Below, one piece after another: positions 16,156 to 25,370 of a stretch of 33,532 nucleotides of DNA. Both the position numbers and the translations under genes were made by a program. The notes under the pieces were generated by a model. The model worked only from the letters and a program-made list of their open reading frames with translations. It was not told the origin of the DNA and did not search any database. Origin of the DNA: Bdellovibrionales bacterium RIFOXYD12_FULL_39_22 (GTDB lineage: Bacteria > Bdellovibrionota > Bacteriovoracia > Bacteriovoracales > Bacteriovoracaceae); NCBI GenBank assembly GCA_001770205.1, contig MEQL01000033.1, positions 1-33,532 on the forward strand, written 5' to 3'. Every line of letters starts with the position of its first letter. Positions within the stretch are counted from its first letter, which is position 1.

Positions 16156-16572
16156 ATGTTAAGTCCAAAGAAAGTTAAGTGGAGAAAACAACAGAAGGGA
16201 AGAATGAAGGGAGCTGCCAGTCGTGGTAATACGATTGCGTATGGTGAATATGCTCTTCAGGCCACTACCTGTGGCTATATAACGAGTCGACAACTTGAAG
16301 CAGCACGTATTGCCATTTCGCGACATACTAAAAGGGTTGGACAACTATGGGTTAAAATTTTTCCAGATAAGCCACTTACAAAGAAGCCAGCGGAAGTGCG
16401 AATGGGAAAAGGAAAAGGTGCCGTGGAGCAGTGGGTAGCGGTTATTCGTCCAGGCCGAGTTCTGTTTGAGGTTGGTGGTGTAGATAAAACTATCGGACAC
16501 GAGGCCTTGAAGCTAGCAAAGTACAAGCTTCCCGTTAGAACAAAGATAATTTCGAAAGAAAAACTTGATTAA
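16156..16572 (+). CDS. rplP: 50S ribosomal protein uL16
   Basis: L16 organises the A-site tRNA elbow region and is a late assembly protein. The 138 residues contain the family pattern: [35 protein letters not shown], then [31 protein letters not shown] precedes the ATG. Confidence 0.98.
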   Translation: MLSPKKVKWRKQQKGRMKGAASRGNTIAYGEYALQATTCGYITSRQLEAARIAISRHTKRVGQLWVKIFPDKPLTKKPAEVRMGKGKGAVEQWVAVIRPGRVLFEVGGVDKTIGHEALKLAKYKLPVRTKIISKEKLD

Positions 16573-16593
16573 TGTAGTGATATTGACCTATAA

Positions 16594-16616
16594 GTGGCGA
16601 AATATTTTTTTGTCAC
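16594..16616 (+). promoter_or_regulatory. Hairpin in the rplP-rpmC gap
   Basis: GTGGCGAAA (16594-16602) can pair with TTTTGTCAC (16608-16616) over nine positions including two G:U pairs, around a TATTT loop. It lies in the 63-base gap before the rpmC ATG and has no T run after it, so it is not a standard terminator. It could protect or attenuate the mRNA. The evidence is structural only. Confidence 0.3.
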
Positions 16617-16635
16617 GTGATACTTGGGGAATTAT

Positions 16636-16836
16636 ATGTTGAAGATGAGTGAGATTAATAATTTTGATGATAAGATGATCGGGAACAAGGTTCGTGAATT
16701 AAAGAAGGAACTGTTCACATTTAGAATGCAGAAGGTAACTTCGGGAATAGAAAAACCTCATAAAATTCACGAGGCAAAAAAAGACATTGCTAGAATGCTT
16801 ACGTCGCTAAATAGCAGAAAGAATAAAAAGTCGTAA
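16636..16836 (+). CDS. rpmC: 50S ribosomal protein uL29
   Basis: L29 is a two-helix protein next to L23 at the tunnel exit. The 66 residues show IGNKVRELKKELFTFRMQKVT followed by the second helix KIHEAKKDIARMLTSLNSR. The ATG at 16636 is five bases after GGGGA. A TTG at 16624 in the same frame overlaps that ribosome-binding site and is less likely. Confidence 0.95.
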   Translation: MLKMSEINNFDDKMIGNKVRELKKELFTFRMQKVTSGIEKPHKIHEAKKDIARMLTSLNSRKNKKS

Positions 16837-16857
16837 TTAAAGAGAGAGCAGTAATTT

Positions 16858-17115
16858 ATGGTAACAGCAAATGAAGCAAAGAAATTTAAAAGAAAACTAA
16901 CAGGCGTGGTTGTTAGCGATAAGCCTAACAAAACAGTTGTAGTTAATGTTAGTAGGAAATTTATGCACGCCAAGTACAGCAAGTTTATTCAGCAAGATAA
17001 AAAATATCATGCACATGATGAGAATAATAGTGCCAAAACCGGTGATAAAGTTGTGATTATTGAGTCTAGGCCACATTCAAAGATGAAGAAATGGGAGTTA
17101 TTGAAAATCCTCTAA
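16858..17115 (+). CDS. rpsQ: 30S ribosomal protein uS17
   Basis: S17 is an OB-fold primary binding protein in the body of the 30S subunit. The 85 residues contain [19 protein letters not shown], then a conserved loop ([19 protein letters not shown]) and the C-terminal [17 protein letters not shown]. The spacing to rpmC is 21 bases. Confidence 0.97.
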   Translation: MVTANEAKKFKRKLTGVVVSDKPNKTVVVNVSRKFMHAKYSKFIQQDKKYHAHDENNSAKTGDKVVIIESRPHSKMKKWELLKIL

Positions 17116-17150
17116 ACCTTAAGATGGATTTTCTAACATAGGAGTTAGCG

Positions 17151-17519
17151 ATGATACAAATGCAGACAAAAATGGAAGTGGCAGACAACTCTGGAGCGAA
17201 AGAAGTTAGATGCATCAAGGTTTTGGGTGGATCTAAAAGAATGACTGCCACGCTGGGCGATATAATTGTTGTTTCTGTGCAGGATGCTTTGCCAGGTGGA
17301 AAAATGAAAAAGGGCGAGGTAAAGAAGGCGGTTATCGTCCGAACAAAGTACCCTATAAGGCGTGAGGATGGAACATATATTAATTTCGATAACAATAGTG
17401 TTGTAATTCTGGGTGCAGGAAATGAACCGGTTGGTACTCGTATTTTTGGGCCTGTTGCCCGCGAGCTTCGGAATAAGAATTTTACAAAAATTTGTTCATT
17501 AGCACCAGAAGTGCTTTAA
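17151..17519 (+). CDS. rplN: 50S ribosomal protein uL14
   Basis: L14 lies at the subunit interface, forming bridges with helix 44 and docking the silencing factor RsfS. The 122 residues are the standard length: [40 protein letters not shown], and the C-terminal [18 protein letters not shown] precedes the start at a six-base spacing. Confidence 0.98.
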   Translation: MIQMQTKMEVADNSGAKEVRCIKVLGGSKRMTATLGDIIVVSVQDALPGGKMKKGEVKKAVIVRTKYPIRREDGTYINFDNNSVVILGAGNEPVGTRIFGPVARELRNKNFTKICSLAPEVL

Positions 17520-17535
17520 GAGTTAGGTGGAATTT

Positions 17536-17847
17536 ATGCGAAAAATTTTAATTGATGATACAGTTATGGTGACCAAAGGGAAAGATAAAGGAAAAACCGG
17601 CAAGATTAAGAAAATTCTTGGCGAGGACAGGGTTATTGTTGAGGGCCTGAATATTGTAAAAAAGGCCATGCGGCCGACTCAAAATAATCAGACTGGAGGA
17701 ATTACAACGAAAGAAGCAACAGTTCATATTAGCAATGTTGCCCTTCTGAGTCCAAAGACTAATAAACCGACGAGAGTGCGGATTGAAGAGAAAGATGGAA
17801 AAAGGGTTAGAGTTGCAGTTGCATGTGGCACTGTAATAAGCAAATAG
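17536..17847 (+). CDS. rplX: 50S ribosomal protein uL24
   Basis: L24 is an assembly-initiating protein near the tunnel exit with a KOW motif. The KOW region is DDTVMVTKGKDKGKTGKIKK, followed by VEGLNIVKKAMRP. The 103 residues start at ATG 17536, five bases after TAGGTGG. The GTG three codons earlier lies inside that site. The C-terminus keeps the usual strand-rich part (KPTRVRIEEKDGKRVRV). Confidence 0.97.
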   Translation: MRKILIDDTVMVTKGKDKGKTGKIKKILGEDRVIVEGLNIVKKAMRPTQNNQTGGITTKEATVHISNVALLSPKTNKPTRVRIEEKDGKRVRVAVACGTVISK

Positions 17848-17861
17848 TTTTTTTGAGGTAA

Positions 17862-18410
17862 ATGAAGATGAGCAGGTTAAGTAAACACTATAAAGAAAAT
17901 GTTACAAAAAGCATGATGGCAAAGTACAAGTACGACAATGTCAACATGGTTCCAAAAGTACAAAAAATTGTTGTTAATTGTACAACAAAGGACTGTGTTG
18001 TTAATGGAAAGATTGTTAACAACATTATGGACGATCTTGCTGCCATAACCGGCCAAAAGCCAGTCGTTGCTAAATCAAAGAAATCAATTGCGCAGTTTAA
18101 GCTGAGGACAGGCCAAGCAATTGGCGCATTTGTTACATTACGCGGTGAGCGGATGTATGAGTTTTTAGACCGGTTAATTTCTTTATCATTGCCACGGGTC
18201 CGAGATTTTAGAGGTGTTGACCCGAAATGCTTCGATGGACGAGGAAATTATACTCTTGGCCTAAAAGAGCAGATTATTTTTCCGGAAATTGATTACGATA
18301 AAATTGATAAAGTTCGTGGGCTGGGAATTTCAATTATAACCACGGCAACTAATAATGAAGAAGGTAGAGAGCTGTTGACACAGATGGGAATGCCTTTTAG
18401 AGAGAAATAG
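17862..18410 (+). CDS. rplE: 50S ribosomal protein uL5
   Basis: L5 binds 5S rRNA and contacts the P-site tRNA through a loop. The 182 residues show [58 protein letters not shown] and [15 protein letters not shown], all standard. The start could be ATG 17862 or ATG 17868. GAGG lies three or nine bases upstream respectively. Confidence 0.97.
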   Translation: MKMSRLSKHYKENVTKSMMAKYKYDNVNMVPKVQKIVVNCTTKDCVVNGKIVNNIMDDLAAITGQKPVVAKSKKSIAQFKLRTGQAIGAFVTLRGERMYEFLDRLISLSLPRVRDFRGVDPKCFDGRGNYTLGLKEQIIFPEIDYDKIDKVRGLGISIITTATNNEEGRELLTQMGMPFREK

Positions 18411-18423
18411 CAAGAGGGATAAA

Positions 18424-18609
18424 ATGGCAAGATTAGCAAAAATTGTAGCGTCGAAAAGAAAACCAAAGTTTAGTACTCGGCAAAAGAACAGGTGTGAAGT
18501 TTGTGGCCGGCCACGTTCATACATGCGGACATTCAGACTGTGCCGTTGTTGTTTTCGAGAACTATCCTTAAAAGGGATGGTTCCTGGCGTAACAAAGTCA
18601 AGCTGGTAG
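18424..18609 (+). CDS. rpsN: 30S ribosomal protein uS14, short zinc-binding type
   Basis: S14 is in the head, close to S3 and S10. At 61 residues this is the short zinc form. Cys24, Cys27, Cys40 and Cys43 form the ribbon (RCEVCGRP and [10 protein letters not shown]), and it ends with the typical GVTKSSW. Enterobacteria use the longer cysteine-free form at this place. Confidence 0.97.
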   Translation: MARLAKIVASKRKPKFSTRQKNRCEVCGRPRSYMRTFRLCRCCFRELSLKGMVPGVTKSSW

Positions 18610-18632
18610 ATATTTAGAGGAGCATATTTTTT

Positions 18633-19016
18633 ATGATGACAGATCCAATTGCAGACATGTTGACAAGAATACGAAACGCCATAAAGGCCGGAGAGGAGAA
18701 AGTTGATTTCCCTGCTAGCAAAATTAAGGCCGCTATATGCAAGGTTTTAAAGGATGAAGGGTATATTCGTTCTTTTAAAATTGTGGCAAAAAGTCAAAGC
18801 GACGTTACAATCAGAGTTGCTTTAAAAGAAGGTGCGATTGTTGGCCTAAAGAGAGTTTCAACTCCGGGATTGCGCCAGTATCGCGGCTGCGGAAAAATGC
18901 CAAGAGTTTTAAGTGGACTTGGCATTGCAATATTATCAACGTCCAAAGGAATTCTTTCTTCCCGAGATGCGAAGACAATGAAGGTTGGCGGCGAAGTACT
19001 TTGTAGTGTGTGGTAG
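18633..19016 (+). CDS. rpsH: 30S ribosomal protein uS8
   Basis: S8 is a primary binder of the central domain of 16S rRNA and in E. coli represses the spc operon. The 127 residues start MMTDPIADMLTRIRNA and end with the family signature TSKGILSSRDAKTMKVGGEVLCSVW. GAGGAG lies ten bases before the first of two adjacent ATG codons, so the first is taken. Confidence 0.98.
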   Translation: MMTDPIADMLTRIRNAIKAGEEKVDFPASKIKAAICKVLKDEGYIRSFKIVAKSQSDVTIRVALKEGAIVGLKRVSTPGLRQYRGCGKMPRVLSGLGIAILSTSKGILSSRDAKTMKVGGEVLCSVW

Positions 19017-19025
19017 GAGATATAT

Positions 19026-19565
19026 ATGTCACGGATCGGAAAAAAACCAATAGTGATTCCAGAGAAAGTTGAAGTTCAGATTACTAAAAATAGCATTTCA
19101 GTTAAGGGGCCAAAGGGGCAGTTGACTCATAACTTTTCTGATATGATTAAATTTGAAAAAAAAGATAAGACAGTAGTAATTACACCAAGTGATTCCACGA
19201 AAGAAAGCTCTGCCATGTGGGGTACTGCTCGTGCATTAATAAGTAACATGTTTGTTGGTGTGACTACGGGCTTCACTAAGGAATTGGAATTCACAGGTGT
19301 TGGGTATAAGGCCCAGGTTACCGGGGATACTCTTAATTTGAGCTTGGGATATTCTCATCAAATTGACTACAAACTTCCCCCTAAAATTACCGCAAAGGCA
19401 GATAAAAATTTAATTAGTATTACCGGAATGGATAAGGAACTGGTTGGATTTGTTGCGGCCAAAGTTCGCTCTTTTAGGCCACCAGAGCCATACAAGGGCA
19501 AAGGAATTAAATACGCTACAGAAACTATCTTAAGAAAAGCAGGAAAGGCTGGGGCTAAAAAATAG
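19026..19565 (+). CDS. rplF: 50S ribosomal protein uL6
   Basis: L6 is near the sarcin-ricin loop and the factor-binding site. The 179 residues contain two repeated domains, SRIGKKPIVIPEKVEVQI at the start and ITGMDKELVGFVAAKVRSFR with PPEPYKGKGIKYATE at the end, the second being the family signature. Confidence 0.98.
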   Translation: MSRIGKKPIVIPEKVEVQITKNSISVKGPKGQLTHNFSDMIKFEKKDKTVVITPSDSTKESSAMWGTARALISNMFVGVTTGFTKELEFTGVGYKAQVTGDTLNLSLGYSHQIDYKLPPKITAKADKNLISITGMDKELVGFVAAKVRSFRPPEPYKGKGIKYATETILRKAGKAGAKK

Positions 19566-19608
19566 ATTTTAAATGAGACTGAGTGTATCAGGCTAAGAGG
19601 TTGAATAA

Positions 19609-19983
19609 ATGAGAAAGTATATTGGAAAAATTAAAGATGTATCTGAAAAAAGAAGACAACGACGAAGATTGTCAGCGAGAAAAATTTTGATTGGGACTGC
19701 AGAGCGTCCGCGCATCTGTGTTAATCGAAGCAATAAAAATATTTTTGTGCAAGTTGTTGATGATAGCACTTCAAAGACACTTTTTTCCGTACAGACATTT
19801 GGTAAAAATGCTACAGCGGAGGGTAATGGACTGGAAAGTGCCAAAAGCATTGGAGTCAAAATTGCTGAGGGGTTGAAGGGAAAAAAAATAGAACAAGCCG
19901 TGTTTGACAGATGTGGATGTCGATATACTGGAGCATTGGCGGCATTGGCAGACAGCATAAGAGGCGCAGGAATAAAAATTTAA
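19609..19983 (+). CDS. rplR: 50S ribosomal protein uL18
   Basis: L18 brings 5S rRNA into the large subunit. The 124 residues include [20 protein letters not shown] (basic N-terminus), [18 protein letters not shown] and the C-terminal [24 protein letters not shown]. The N-terminus is a few residues longer than in E. coli. GAGG precedes the ATG at seven bases. Confidence 0.97.
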   Translation: MRKYIGKIKDVSEKRRQRRRLSARKILIGTAERPRICVNRSNKNIFVQVVDDSTSKTLFSVQTFGKNATAEGNGLESAKSIGVKIAEGLKGKKIEQAVFDRCGCRYTGALAALADSIRGAGIKI

Positions 19984-20034
19984 ATGCCAGAGTATATGAT
20001 CTGGAAAATGTATAACAGGACATAAGAGGATTTC

Positions 20035-20649
20035 ATGAGTGAAGAATCAAATGAAGTAGTTGAATCAGAAAATGGTGGAGAAACAGAAAATGCACCTGTT
20101 GCCAAAAGCGGTAAAAAGCATTTCGATTCTAAGAAATCGTTTGCGAAGAAACCGAACCCAAATCTCGATCCTGAAATGGAGGAACGGGTTGTTGCAGTCA
20201 ACCGAGTAGCAAAAGTTGTTAAAGGTGGTAGGAGATTTTCATTTTCTGCTTTGGTTGTTGTTGGCGATAAAAAAGGAAATGTTGGCTACGGACTTGGTAA
20301 AGCAAAAGAAGTTCCTGAAGCGATAAGAAAGGGCATTCAAGCTGCTCGCAAGCAGATGACGCTCGTTCCACTAGACAAGGGGACTATTCCGCATATGGTT
20401 TTCGGCAGACATGATGCTGGCTACATTCTATTCAAACCAGCAGCAGAGGGATGCGGAATAAAGGCAGCTGGTGCTTGCCGTTCTATTTTAGAATTGGCCG
20501 GAGTAAAGAACGTATTGACGAAATCATTAAGAGGAACGAATTCCCATAATGTTGTTAAAGCAACATTCGACGCACTAAGGACATTGCGATCGGCGGAATT
20601 AATTGCTGCCGCAAGAGGTAAAGACGTAAAAGGATTGCGGATTAAGTAG
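20035..20649 (+). CDS. rpsE: 30S ribosomal protein uS5 with acidic N-terminal extension
   Basis: S5 shapes the mRNA entry channel and decoding accuracy with S4. The conserved core starts near residue 48 ([21 protein letters not shown]) and continues with [17 protein letters not shown] and the C-terminal [18 protein letters not shown]. In front lies an extra segment of about 35 residues, acidic first ([18 protein letters not shown]), then Lys-rich. It is absent from the roughly 166-residue E. coli protein. AGAGGA precedes the ATG. Confidence 0.97.
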   Translation: MSEESNEVVESENGGETENAPVAKSGKKHFDSKKSFAKKPNPNLDPEMEERVVAVNRVAKVVKGGRRFSFSALVVVGDKKGNVGYGLGKAKEVPEAIRKGIQAARKQMTLVPLDKGTIPHMVFGRHDAGYILFKPAAEGCGIKAAGACRSILELAGVKNVLTKSLRGTNSHNVVKATFDALRTLRSAELIAAARGKDVKGLRIK

Positions 20650-20676
20650 CTAGTAAGATTTAAGGTAAGGTGGTTT

Positions 20677-20862
20677 ATGGCAAAAAAAACGATAACAGTT
20701 AAATTAAAAAAAAGCACCAACGGGATCACAGAAAAATTAAAGGCCAATGTTCGAGGGCTGGGATTAAGAAAAATTAATAGCACCAGAACTCTGGAAAATA
20801 CTCCATGTGTTCGCGGTATGATTAAAAAAGTTATTCATCTCGTAGAGATAAATGAAAAATAA
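20677..20862 (+). CDS. rpmD: 50S ribosomal protein uL30
   Basis: L30 is a small protein near 5S rRNA, missing in some bacteria. The 61 residues follow the pattern ITVKLKKSTNGITEKLKANV, then GLGLRKINSTRTLENTPCVRG and IKKVIHLV. The position between rpsE and rplO is standard. Confidence 0.96.
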   Translation: MAKKTITVKLKKSTNGITEKLKANVRGLGLRKINSTRTLENTPCVRGMIKKVIHLVEINEK

Positions 20863-20896
20863 TTTCACTATTGTTGAAAAATAGAATGAGGAAAAG

Positions 20897-21364
20897 ATGT
20901 TAAAGCTAAATAATTTAAAAAGTTCGCCAGGGGCAAACAGAAATACTAAAAGAATTGGCCGAGGGTTGGCCTCTGGACAAGGTAAGCAGGCAGGAAAGGG
21001 ACACAAGGGACAAAAAGCCAGGAAAAGTGGCCATGTTCGCATTGGATTTGAAGGTGGTTCAATGCCTATTTACATGCGTCTTCCTAAGAAAGGTTTTAAA
21101 AATTATCCATTTAAGGATATTTTTGCGGTAGTTAATTTCAAGCAATTGGCCGCCAATAAATTTGATGGAAACAAAGTTACTCGCGAAGCTTTGATAGCTT
21201 GTGGATTATTGAGTGGCGCAAACAAAAAACGTCCAATTAAAATTTTGGCAAACGGCAAATTGGGAGCTCCGCTTGTTTTTAGCGGCACTTTTAAATTTTC
21301 CAAGACTGCGCTAGAGCAAATAACTGCCGCCGGCGGAAAAGTTTTAAACGAAAATAATATTTAA
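20897..21364 (+). CDS. rplO: 50S ribosomal protein uL15
   Basis: L15 has a long N-terminal extension deep in the 23S rRNA. Here it is LNNLKSSPGANRNTKRIGRG, followed by GKQAGKGHKGQKARKSG and a globular part with GGSMPIYMRLPKKGF. The 155 residues are slightly more than the usual 144-150. Confidence 0.97.
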   Translation: MLKLNNLKSSPGANRNTKRIGRGLASGQGKQAGKGHKGQKARKSGHVRIGFEGGSMPIYMRLPKKGFKNYPFKDIFAVVNFKQLAANKFDGNKVTREALIACGLLSGANKKRPIKILANGKLGAPLVFSGTFKFSKTALEQITAAGGKVLNENNI

Positions 21365-21391
21365 TTTTTTTGCGCAAGGAAAGGATAGACG

Positions 21392-22699
21392 ATGACTATT
21401 GCTCATGGAAAACTCGAAGAGCTCAAAACAAAAATATTTTTTACTTTCATGCTACTTGTAGTTTTCAGGATAGCATCCCAAGTTCCTGTTCCCGGAGTAG
21501 ATGCGGTTGCCATTAAGGCATACTTTTCTGATGCGTCGGGCGGTTTTTTTGATTTAATTAATACATTTAGCGGTGGTGCATTTAAGAGATTTTCGGTTGT
21601 AGCACTTGGGATTATGCCATATATAACCACATCAATTATTTTTAGCTTGCTGGGAGAGGTCATTCCGCAGATACAAGAATTGCAAGAAGATGCAGATGGC
21701 CATAAAAAAATACAACGCTATGTTCGCTACTTTACAGTACTTCTTTGCAGTGTTCAGGGATACGGGATGGCAGCAGCTTTTGAAACATTCAAGGCACCTA
21801 GTGGCGCGCCGGTAATTCCTGACCCCGGGATGCTTTTTAGAATTAGCACGATGATCACACTAACTGCTGGTACAATGTTTTTATTATGGCTGGGAGAGCG
21901 CATTACCGAGTATGGTTTAGAAAATGGTGTTTCATTAATCATCTTTGCAGGTATTGCTGTTGCGCTTCCATCGGAAGTCGCACAGACGATAAGTTTATAT
22001 CGCAGTGGAGAGATTTTAGGAATAAAGCTTCTGATTAGTTTTGCCATGGTAATATTTACCTTTTATTTTGTTGCGTACATTGAGAGTGCATTTAGGGCGA
22101 TTCCTGTTCAATATGCAAAAAAGGTAGTTCACAACAGAGTGTACGGCGGAACTCAGACATTGCCAGTTCGAGTTGATACTGCGGGGGTAATGCCGCCGAT
22201 TTTAGCATCATCTCTGTTGGCCGCCCCTGCGACATTTACACATTTTATCTCTCCAACAAATCCACTCAAGCCATATCTCGATACTATCCAACAATCACTA
22301 TATCCTGGGCAATTATTATTCAATCTCCTGTTTGCCGGCCTCATCGTATATATGACATATTTTTATGCACCTATTCAGTTTAAAACCAAGAAAATAACTG
22401 AAATGCTGCAAAAAAATAACGCCTTTGTTCCGGGAATTCGGCCAGGTTCTAAAACAAAAGAATATTTAGATTTTATTCTTTTTCGAGTTTCATTTTTTGG
22501 TGCTATTTTCTTAGTAATTGTTTGTATAGTTCCTACTTTTGCAATGGATCACCAGACTAGATTTGGTGGAACTTCCATGTTAATTCTCGTCAGCGTTGCC
22601 ATAAGAGTAATGATGAATGTCCAATCATTTTTATATGCTGATCGCTATTCTTCTGCTTATAAGTCTCGTGGTAAATATTCAGGAAGTAGAAGGTTTTGA
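21392..22699 (+). CDS. secY: Preprotein translocase channel subunit SecY
   Basis: The central channel of the Sec translocon in the inner membrane. The 435 residues show about ten hydrophobic segments: FFTFMLLVVFRIASQVPVPG, GGAFKRFSVVALGIMPYITT, then TMFLLWLGERITEYGLENG, AYIESAFRAIPVQYAKKV, TAGVMPPILASSLL and a C-terminal region with GTSMLILVSVAIRVMM. The second-helix signature PYIT(T)SI is intact. The stop overlaps the adk start by one base (TGATG). Confidence 0.98.
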   Translation: MTIAHGKLEELKTKIFFTFMLLVVFRIASQVPVPGVDAVAIKAYFSDASGGFFDLINTFSGGAFKRFSVVALGIMPYITTSIIFSLLGEVIPQIQELQEDADGHKKIQRYVRYFTVLLCSVQGYGMAAAFETFKAPSGAPVIPDPGMLFRISTMITLTAGTMFLLWLGERITEYGLENGVSLIIFAGIAVALPSEVAQTISLYRSGEILGIKLLISFAMVIFTFYFVAYIESAFRAIPVQYAKKVVHNRVYGGTQTLPVRVDTAGVMPPILASSLLAAPATFTHFISPTNPLKPYLDTIQQSLYPGQLLFNLLFAGLIVYMTYFYAPIQFKTKKITEMLQKNNAFVPGIRPGSKTKEYLDFILFRVSFFGAIFLVIVCIVPTFAMDHQTRFGGTSMLILVSVAIRVMMNVQSFLYADRYSSAYKSRGKYSGSRRF

Positions 22700-23343
22700 T
22701 GAATCCTCATATAATTTTATTAGGTGCTCCTGGTTCGGGTAAAGGAACTCAAGCAGTAAAGATGGTTGAAGACTACGGCTTTTTACATGTTTCTACTGGC
22801 GAATTATTGCGTACCGAAGTAAAAAAAGGATCCTCTTTAGGCAAGGCAATTCAAAAAACAATTGAAACGGGCAAGTTGGTTGACAATCCAACGATGCTGG
22901 AACTGCTTAATGCTAATTGCGACTTTAATAAAAGCAGTTATATTTTAGATGGCTATCCAAGAAATATTGATCAAGTTAAAGCACTAAATCAACTTGATCT
23001 GGTTAAGCATAAATTTTACGCTCTCTACTTTGACGTAAACATGGATGCTTTGCAAAAAAGGATTGTAAACCGCAGAAGCTGTAAAAAATGCAGCAGAATT
23101 TTTAATTTAGCGTTCGACCCGCCAAAGCATAGCTCTGTTTGTGATAGCTGTGGCGGAGAACTAATACAGCGAAGCGATGATACCGAGGAAGTAGTAAAAA
23201 AGCGAATGACTGTCTATAACTCTACAATTACTCCGGTGTTGGATTATTATAGAGGTAGGAAGGTTTTGATTGAAGTAAACGCATCAAAAACGCCGAATGA
23301 AGTTTATGCAGAACTAAAAGAGAAGTTAAAAATGATATTATAA
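22699..23343 (+). CDS. adk: Adenylate kinase, zinc-containing long form
   Basis: It interconverts 2 ADP with ATP and AMP. The P-loop GAPGSGKGT occupies residues 9-17, and LDGYPRNIDQV is the AMP-binding stretch. The LID carries four cysteines (Cys128, Cys131, Cys148, Cys151) that would bind Zn, as in Gram-positive Adk but unlike the enterobacterial enzyme. The 214 residues are normal. ATG 22699 is preferred over the in-frame TTG just before it. It is coupled to secY. Confidence 0.97.
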   Translation: MNPHIILLGAPGSGKGTQAVKMVEDYGFLHVSTGELLRTEVKKGSSLGKAIQKTIETGKLVDNPTMLELLNANCDFNKSSYILDGYPRNIDQVKALNQLDLVKHKFYALYFDVNMDALQKRIVNRRSCKKCSRIFNLAFDPPKHSSVCDSCGGELIQRSDDTEEVVKKRMTVYNSTITPVLDYYRGRKVLIEVNASKTPNEVYAELKEKLKMIL

Positions 23344-23359
23344 TCAGTGTTTTTTTAGT

Positions 23360-23393
23360 TTGCACTTGCACAAATGTGCAAGGTTAATATATA
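23360..23393 (+). promoter_or_regulatory. Hairpin and possible internal promoter before infA
   Basis: CTTGCAC (23365-23371) and GTGCAAG (23376-23382) form a seven-pair stem with an AAAT loop. The same stretch contains TTGCAC at 23360 and 23366. The second is followed at 16 bases by TATATA (23388-23393), which could serve as -35/-10 for infA to rplQ. No T run follows the stem, so a terminator is unlikely. Confidence 0.4.
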
Positions 23394-23418
23394 CACACTA
23401 ACGTTGGAAAAAAAATAG

Positions 23419-23640
23419 ATGGCAAATGACGAAGTAATAGAGGTTGAGGGCGAAGTTACGGAACTTTTACCGAATACAAAATTTAGAGTCAAGTTGCCAA
23501 ATGGACATAAGATTATTGCTCATATCAGCGGTAAAATGAGAATGCACTTTATCAAAATTTTACCAGGGGATAAGGTTCTTGTAGAAGTTAGTAGATATGA
23601 CTTAACGAAAGGTAGAATAGTATATAGAAGCAAGGGCTGA
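23419..23640 (+). CDS. infA: Translation initiation factor IF-1
   Basis: IF-1 binds the A site of the 30S subunit during initiation. The 73-residue OB-fold protein has [20 protein letters not shown], the loop [20 protein letters not shown], and [24 protein letters not shown]. Its place after adk, without a methionine aminopeptidase gene between them, is one of the common variants. Confidence 0.98.
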   Translation: MANDEVIEVEGEVTELLPNTKFRVKLPNGHKIIAHISGKMRMHFIKILPGDKVLVEVSRYDLTKGRIVYRSKG

Positions 23641-23683
23641 TTTATTTGTTGATTGGCCATAAACAAGGTTAAAGGGTAGGAAA

Positions 23684-23800
23684 ATGAAAGTTAGATCATC
23701 AGTGAAAGGGATATGCAAGGATTGCAAAGTCATCAAGAGAAAAGGCGTTTTAAGAGTTGTTTGCAAAAAAAATCCAAAACATAAGCAGAGACAAGGTTAG
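23684..23800 (+). CDS. rpmJ: 50S ribosomal protein bL36
   Basis: A 38-residue protein read directly from the sequence: [20 protein letters not shown] at the N-terminus and a second half with [14 protein letters not shown]. Cys11, Cys14, Cys27 and His33 form the zinc ribbon of the C+ type. It packs against 23S rRNA near the L7/L12 stalk base. AGGGTAGG precedes the ATG and rpsM follows after 12 bases. Confidence 0.97.
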   Translation: MKVRSSVKGICKDCKVIKRKGVLRVVCKKNPKHKQRQG

Positions 23801-23812
23801 TAGGAGAAAAAA

Positions 23813-24196
23813 ATGGCACGAATACTTGGAGTTGACATACCTAGAGATAAAGCAATGGTGGTTGCGCTACAATCACTTTATGGCGTGGGCCCGACAACCG
23901 CAAAGGATGTTCTTTCAGAGGCCAAAATAGCGAATGATAAAAATTCAAACGATATAACGGAAGAAGAAATTCAAATAATCAGAAAAATCATTGAAGACAA
24001 TTATACTGTCGAAGGTGATTTACGGCGAGAGATTGGACTTAATATTAAACGACTAAAGGACGTAGGCTGCTACAGAGGGGCACGTCACAGAAAAGGATTG
24101 CCTGTTAGGGGACAAAGAACCCATACCAACGCGAGAACAAGAAAAGGCAAAGCCGTAGCTATCGCTGGTAAAAAATCTGTTAAGCAATTGAAGTAA
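23813..24196 (+). CDS. rpsM: 30S ribosomal protein uS13
   Basis: S13 forms intersubunit bridges B1a/B1b and touches the P-site tRNA with its C-terminal tail. The 127 residues include [35 protein letters not shown] and the signature [32 protein letters not shown] precedes the ATG. Confidence 0.98.
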   Translation: MARILGVDIPRDKAMVVALQSLYGVGPTTAKDVLSEAKIANDKNSNDITEEEIQIIRKIIEDNYTVEGDLRREIGLNIKRLKDVGCYRGARHRKGLPVRGQRTHTNARTRKGKAVAIAGKKSVKQLK

Positions 24197-24232
24197 TATT
24201 AATCGGTTAATAAAAAATATTAGGGAAGTTAT

Positions 24233-24619
24233 ATGGTAGTAAAGAAAGTCGCAAAGAAAAAGGTTAAAAAAAATGTATCTCATGGAGTATGCCATGTACA
24301 AGCTTCTTTTAACAATACGATTGTTACCTTCACTGATACTAGTGGTAATGCACTGGCCTGGAGCAGTGCTGGCCAGTTGGGATTCCGTGGTTCAAAAAAA
24401 TCAACTCCTTTTGCTGCACAAACTGCTTCGCTTGAAGCTGCAAAAAAGGCAGTTGAGCATGGACTCAGCAGTGTAGAAGTTAGAGTTACAGGCCCCGGTG
24501 CCGGTAGAGAAAATGCTGTCAGAGCATTGGTTGGAGCAGGACTTAGAATTACATCTGTTTCTGATAAAAGTCATATTCCTCATAACGGATGCCGAGCACC
24601 AAAAAGAAGAAGGGTATAA
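24233..24619 (+). CDS. rpsK: 30S ribosomal protein uS11
   Basis: S11 lies on the platform by the E site and the Shine-Dalgarno helix. The 128 residues have a Lys-rich N-terminus ([17 protein letters not shown]), then [19 protein letters not shown] and [19 protein letters not shown], ending with CRAPKRRRV. All match the family. Confidence 0.98.
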   Translation: MVVKKVAKKKVKKNVSHGVCHVQASFNNTIVTFTDTSGNALAWSSAGQLGFRGSKKSTPFAAQTASLEAAKKAVEHGLSSVEVRVTGPGAGRENAVRALVGAGLRITSVSDKSHIPHNGCRAPKRRRV

Positions 24620-24670
24620 GCGAAATTAAATTGTTCATATAATTAATATCAAAACTAGAGGAGGAAGAAC

Positions 24671-25297
24671 ATGTCCAGACACATCGGTTCTGTTTGTAAA
24701 CTCTGTAGACGCGAAAGTGAGAAACTTTTCCTGAAAGGATCTCGTTGCTATACAGATAAATGTGCGATTGAAAGAAGAGGTTATCCACCCGGCCAACATG
24801 GCCAGAGGCGAGCTAAAATTTCAGATTTTGGCGTTCAGCTTCGCGAAAAGCAAAAATTAAAAAGACTGTATGGTATTCAAGAGCGGCCAATGCGAAATGT
24901 TTTCCAGCTTGCTACGCGCATGAAAGGTATTACAGGTGAAAATTTATTGGCTCTAATAGAAAGAAGATTGGATAATGTTGTTTACCGTATCGGATTTGCC
25001 TCCTCTCGAAAAGAGGCTCGGCAATTGGTCAAGCATAAACACTTTACTATTAATGGCAAGAAGGCAAATGTTCCATCAATGAAAGTCGACAAGGGTGATA
25101 TCATTGAATTGGTTAAAGGCTCAAGAGAGTCCGCTAAGTTGGTTGGTGCGCTTGAGGCCAATGCAATGAGAGAAGTTCCTGCTTGGATTGAAGTTGATAA
25201 ACATAATTTTAAAGGGATTATTAGAGACCTACCAAAACGCGATGATATTACCTCGAAGATTGAGGAGCGATTGGTTGTTGAGTTGTACGGTAAGTAA
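24671..25297 (+). CDS. rpsD: 30S ribosomal protein uS4, zinc-binding type
   Basis: S4 nucleates 30S assembly and in E. coli represses the alpha operon. The N-terminal Cys9, Cys12, Cys26 and Cys31 form a zinc site, the form seen in Thermus rather than in E. coli. The S4 RNA-binding domain is ERRLDNVVYRIGFASSRKEA through RQLVKHKHFTINGKKANVPS. The 208 residues are standard. GAGGAGG precedes the ATG. Confidence 0.98.
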   Translation: MSRHIGSVCKLCRRESEKLFLKGSRCYTDKCAIERRGYPPGQHGQRRAKISDFGVQLREKQKLKRLYGIQERPMRNVFQLATRMKGITGENLLALIERRLDNVVYRIGFASSRKEARQLVKHKHFTINGKKANVPSMKVDKGDIIELVKGSRESAKLVGALEANAMREVPAWIEVDKHNFKGIIRDLPKRDDITSKIEERLVVELYGK

Positions 25298-25370
25298 TCG
25301 TCTGAAATGCAGACAATACGTTGATTACTGAAATACTATTCCTAATAAAATTTTTGTTAAGGAGATTTAA

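Noticed and set aside
16573..16635. Hairpin in the rplP-rpmC gap as a terminator
   Set aside because: There is no T run after the stem and the ribosomal genes continue in the same order.
24273..24476. Alternative frame inside rpsK
   Set aside because: A shadow of the S11 gene, whose own frame matches its family along its full length.
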